64,000 nucleotides of DNA, from the NCBI RefSeq assembly GCF_014192105.1, contig NZ_JACHXK010000001.1, positions 682,001 to 746,000 of the forward strand, in the 5' to 3' direction. This document shows, piece after piece, positions 62,236 to 64,000 of the stretch (position 1 is the stretch's first letter; every line of letters starts with the position of its first letter). This DNA is from Paenibacillus phyllosphaerae. Lineage in GTDB: Bacteria; Bacillota; Bacilli; Paenibacillales; Paenibacillaceae. The translations under genes and the position numbers were made by a program. A model generated the notes under the pieces. The model ran no database searches. It was given only the letters and a program-made list of their open reading frames with translations, and was not told the DNA's origin.

Positions 62236-64000
62236 TTAGTAGCCATACACTTCGAAGTTCCAGAGCGAGTACCCATACGGGGTCGCACGCTCGGTTCCGT
62301 ACATCCGCACGTAACGTCCCGTGCCGCTTACCGTCAGGTCATTGTCTCCGCCCGTTCCCGTCGTCGTGCTGTACAGGTCGGTCCAGTTCGTGCCGTCCGC
62401 GGAGATTTGCAGCTTGAACGATTTTGCATATGCCGCCTCCCAGCTCAGCTTAATCCGGGTCACCGTTCGTGATTGGCCGAGGTCAACCGTTATCCATGAC
62501 GGATCGATGCCGGTTGCGGAGCCCCACCGTGTGCCGTTATCGCCATCGACAGCCGCTGCCGCGACGAATGGATCTTGCACGGAGGAGGCCGTTACCGATT
62601 GGTTCAGCGACAAGAGCGAGGCATTCTGCGCAGGGGCAAGCGTGCCGTACACGTCCACCTCATAGAGCGAGTAGCCATAGATCGTGCCGCGCTCCGTGCC
62701 ATAGATACGAACGTAGCGGCCTGTTCCGCTGACGTTCACTTCATCAATTGCACCGTCGCCCGTCGTTGTGCTGTACACATCGGTCCACGTCGATCCGTCT
62801 TGCGACACTTGGATTTTGTATGATTTGGCATAGGCAGCTTCCCAATTCAGCTTCACCTTGCTCAGCGTGTGCGTTGTGCCCAGATCGATGCTCAGCCACT
62901 GCGGATCGGCACCCGAAACTGATGCCCAGCGCGTCTCGCCGCTGCCGTCCGTTGCATTCGTTCCGGCAAAAGGCGCCTCCGTCGAAGAGACGGTCACCGT
63001 CTTGCCGAGTGCGACATTCGTGCCGGTATTGCCGCCATTGTCGCCTCCGCCTTCGTTCCCACCACCATTGTTGCCGCCGCTGCCGGGCGCTGCCCAGTTA
63101 TCGCCGGCGTTCGACGAGGTCATCGGGTTGACCGTCACGAGCGAATGCGCCGCGACGACCGCCGTGCCTGTCGTACCGGAAGCGTTCGTGAACGTGACCG
63201 TTACCGGATTCGCCGTCGGATTCCAGATGACGGCCGTGTAGGCGGTGCCTTTTTTGTACACCGTCGCACTGCTCCAGCCCGTCGCCCATACGTCCTTCGT
63301 ACGCGTACCGAGCGTCGCCATGCTATTGACGAACCAGTAGGTGTTGAAAATCTCGTTACGCTGCAGCTTCGACGCATCCCACTTGGCCAGAGCGCCTTGC
63401 GGATCGCTCAGCGCTTGAATCGGCCATACGATATGCTGCCAATCGGTCTCCGGACCGCCGTTATCGGTGACGAATCCGTTGTACAGCGAGGCGGCTTTGG
63501 CCGGATCCAGGCCGTAGCTGGTCAGGTATTCCGCCGTCGGCAGCCAGTGGATGCCGTAGATATGCACCGGCGCGCCGCTGAAGAACGTGCCGTAGAAATT
63601 CGACGAGCCGTACACTTGGCCGACCGTCTTGTGCGTCCATTGCGGCAGCCAGTTGTCGTTGTCGTAGTTGAACCAATATTGCTCGACCGCTTTCAGTTCC
63701 GTCGTGAAGCCATAGATCGCCGTATTGCGGTTCACGGTATCGCCCGTGAGCAGGCTCCACATGTACTGGCCAACCCAGCCGAACAGCGATTCGCCGGCCG
63801 CTTCCTGGTTGTTGCCGCTGTCGTTGTCCGCGTAGCCGCCCGCCCACGAATGGCCTTCATACGGGTCGAAGCTGCGGAAGAACGGGTACAGCGGATCGGT
63901 ATGCGACGGATTCGCGTAATCGCGAATCAGATGCTCGACCATCGGCCCGTACTGCGTGCGGAAGCTATCGTCGAACGTCGCGAGCACCGCCGAGGCGAAT
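62236..64000 (-). CDS. Secreted GH81 endo-beta-1,3-glucanase with two F5/8-type domains (5' end off window)
   Basis: The frame is open at the right edge (no stop before 64000), so the signal peptide and the first part are missing. The visible 588 residues start inside the GH81 catalytic domain: EGHSWAGGYADNDSGNNQEAA holds the conserved Glu/Asp region, followed by FTTELKAVEQYW and WLPTAEYLTSYGLD. A glycine-rich linker (~305-325) leads to two F5/8-type C (discoidin/CBM32-like) domains, each starting with a VTVSSTEAPF/VTASSVQDPF-like edge, and each with RWxSxSGxDPxW. It would degrade fungal or plant beta-1,3-glucan outside the cell. Confidence 0.9.
   Translation of the reverse strand, partial: FASAVLATFDDSFRTQYGPMVEHLIRDYANPSHTDPLYPFFRSFDPYEGHSWAGGYADNDSGNNQEAAGESLFGWVGQYMWSLLTGDTVNRNTAIYGFTTELKAVEQYWFNYDNDNWLPQWTHKTVGQVYGSSNFYGTFFSGAPVHIYGIHWLPTAEYLTSYGLDPAKAASLYNGFVTDNGGPETDWQHIVWPIQALSDPQGALAKWDASKLQRNEIFNTYWFVNSMATLGTRTKDVWATGWSSATVYKKGTAYTAVIWNPTANPVTVTFTNASGTTGTAVVAAHSLVTVNPMTSSNAGDNWAAPGSGGNNGGGNEGGGDNGGNTGTNVALGKTVTVSSTEAPFAGTNATDGSGETRWASVSGADPQWLSIDLGTTHTLSKVKLNWEAAYAKSYKIQVSQDGSTWTDVYSTTTGDGAIDEVNVSGTGRYVRIYGTERGTIYGYSLYEVDVYGTLAPAQNASLLSLNQSVTASSVQDPFVAAAAVDGDNGTRWGSATGIDPSWITVDLGQSRTVTRIKLSWEAAYAKSFKLQISADGTNWTDLYSTTTGTGGDNDLTVSGTGRYVRMYGTERATPYGYSLWNFEVYGY

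Noticed and set aside
1..64000. tRNA, rRNA, insertion sequences, prophage genes.
   Set aside because: Nothing matching tRNA arms, rRNA cores, transposases, integrases or phage structural genes was seen on either strand; beta-helix proteins resemble tailspikes but stand in an EPS operon.

Overview
The window looks like a chromosomal segment of a Gram-positive, spore-forming Paenibacillaceae bacterium, most likely Paenibacillus or a close relative. Signs are strong AGGAGG ribosome binding sites, frequent GTG and TTG starts, a kapB homologue, a copper-amine-oxidase 'stalk' domain, SH3/NlpC-P60 wall proteins, processive glycolipid and ABC-F genes, and many intrinsic terminators. No rRNA, tRNA, insertion sequence or CRISPR array was seen.

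Left part (1-22.6 kb, minus strand, clearly AT-richer than the rest): an exopolysaccharide (EPS) locus. It begins at about 22.1 kb with a promoter carrying two near-identical operator palindromes, opposite a divergent SinR-like XRE regulator. The order is then Wzz/YveK-like modulator, CpsD-like BY-kinase, a structured leader resembling the eps-associated (EAR/epsC) antitermination RNA, galU, an initiating sugar-phosphate transferase, a nucleotidyltransferase, GT4, Wzy, GT4, Wzx, GT4, GT4, manC, ugd, two paralogous beta-helix proteins and a sugar epimerase. The precursors made are UDP-Glc, UDP-GlcA and GDP-Man. Terminator-like hairpins split the operon into blocks, which fits processive antitermination. 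At the left edge is an asparagine-synthetase homologue with Ser instead of the glutaminase Cys, probably a lasso-peptide cyclase running off the window.

Middle (23-35.6 kb): housekeeping genes: a 51-aa small protein, the large subunit of glutamate synthase, a secreted SGNH esterase, kapB-pyrE, a processive glycosyltransferase, ACT-malic enzyme and a secreted SH3-NlpC/P60 hydrolase. Then 35.9-44.4 kb is a minus-strand alpha-glucan (glycogen-like) operon: DUF4912, GH57 branching enzyme fused to a GT4 synthase, a GDP-mannose pyrophosphorylase/phosphomannomutase-like fusion, a KTSC-like small protein and a GH15 glucoamylase.

Right part (44.9-64 kb): a CDF metal exporter, a GntR(YtrA)-ABC operon, a zinc-ribbon protein, a very large CheB-CheR-PAS-histidine kinase divergent from a cobalamin-binding protein with the CarH-type W-x9-EH signature plus a PAS protein, an ABC-F ATPase, a six-TM chemoreceptor, an oxidoreductase, an MBL-fold hydrolase, a CvfC-like HEAT protein, a 52-aa peptide with a double-glycine leader, and the 3' part of a secreted GH81 beta-1,3-glucanase.

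The most unusual content is non-coding. (1) A ~42-nt hairpin motif occurs at three loci (four tandem 44-bp copies at 38.2-38.4 kb, four diverged copies at 31.1-31.3 kb, one at 46.0 kb). Its internal-loop sequences are constant while its stems change in a compensatory way. (2) Two ~300-nt structured elements (44.5 and 49.1 kb) also keep their flanks and covary in their stems. Both look like selected RNA structures or hairpin-based mobile elements, and I do not recognise either.
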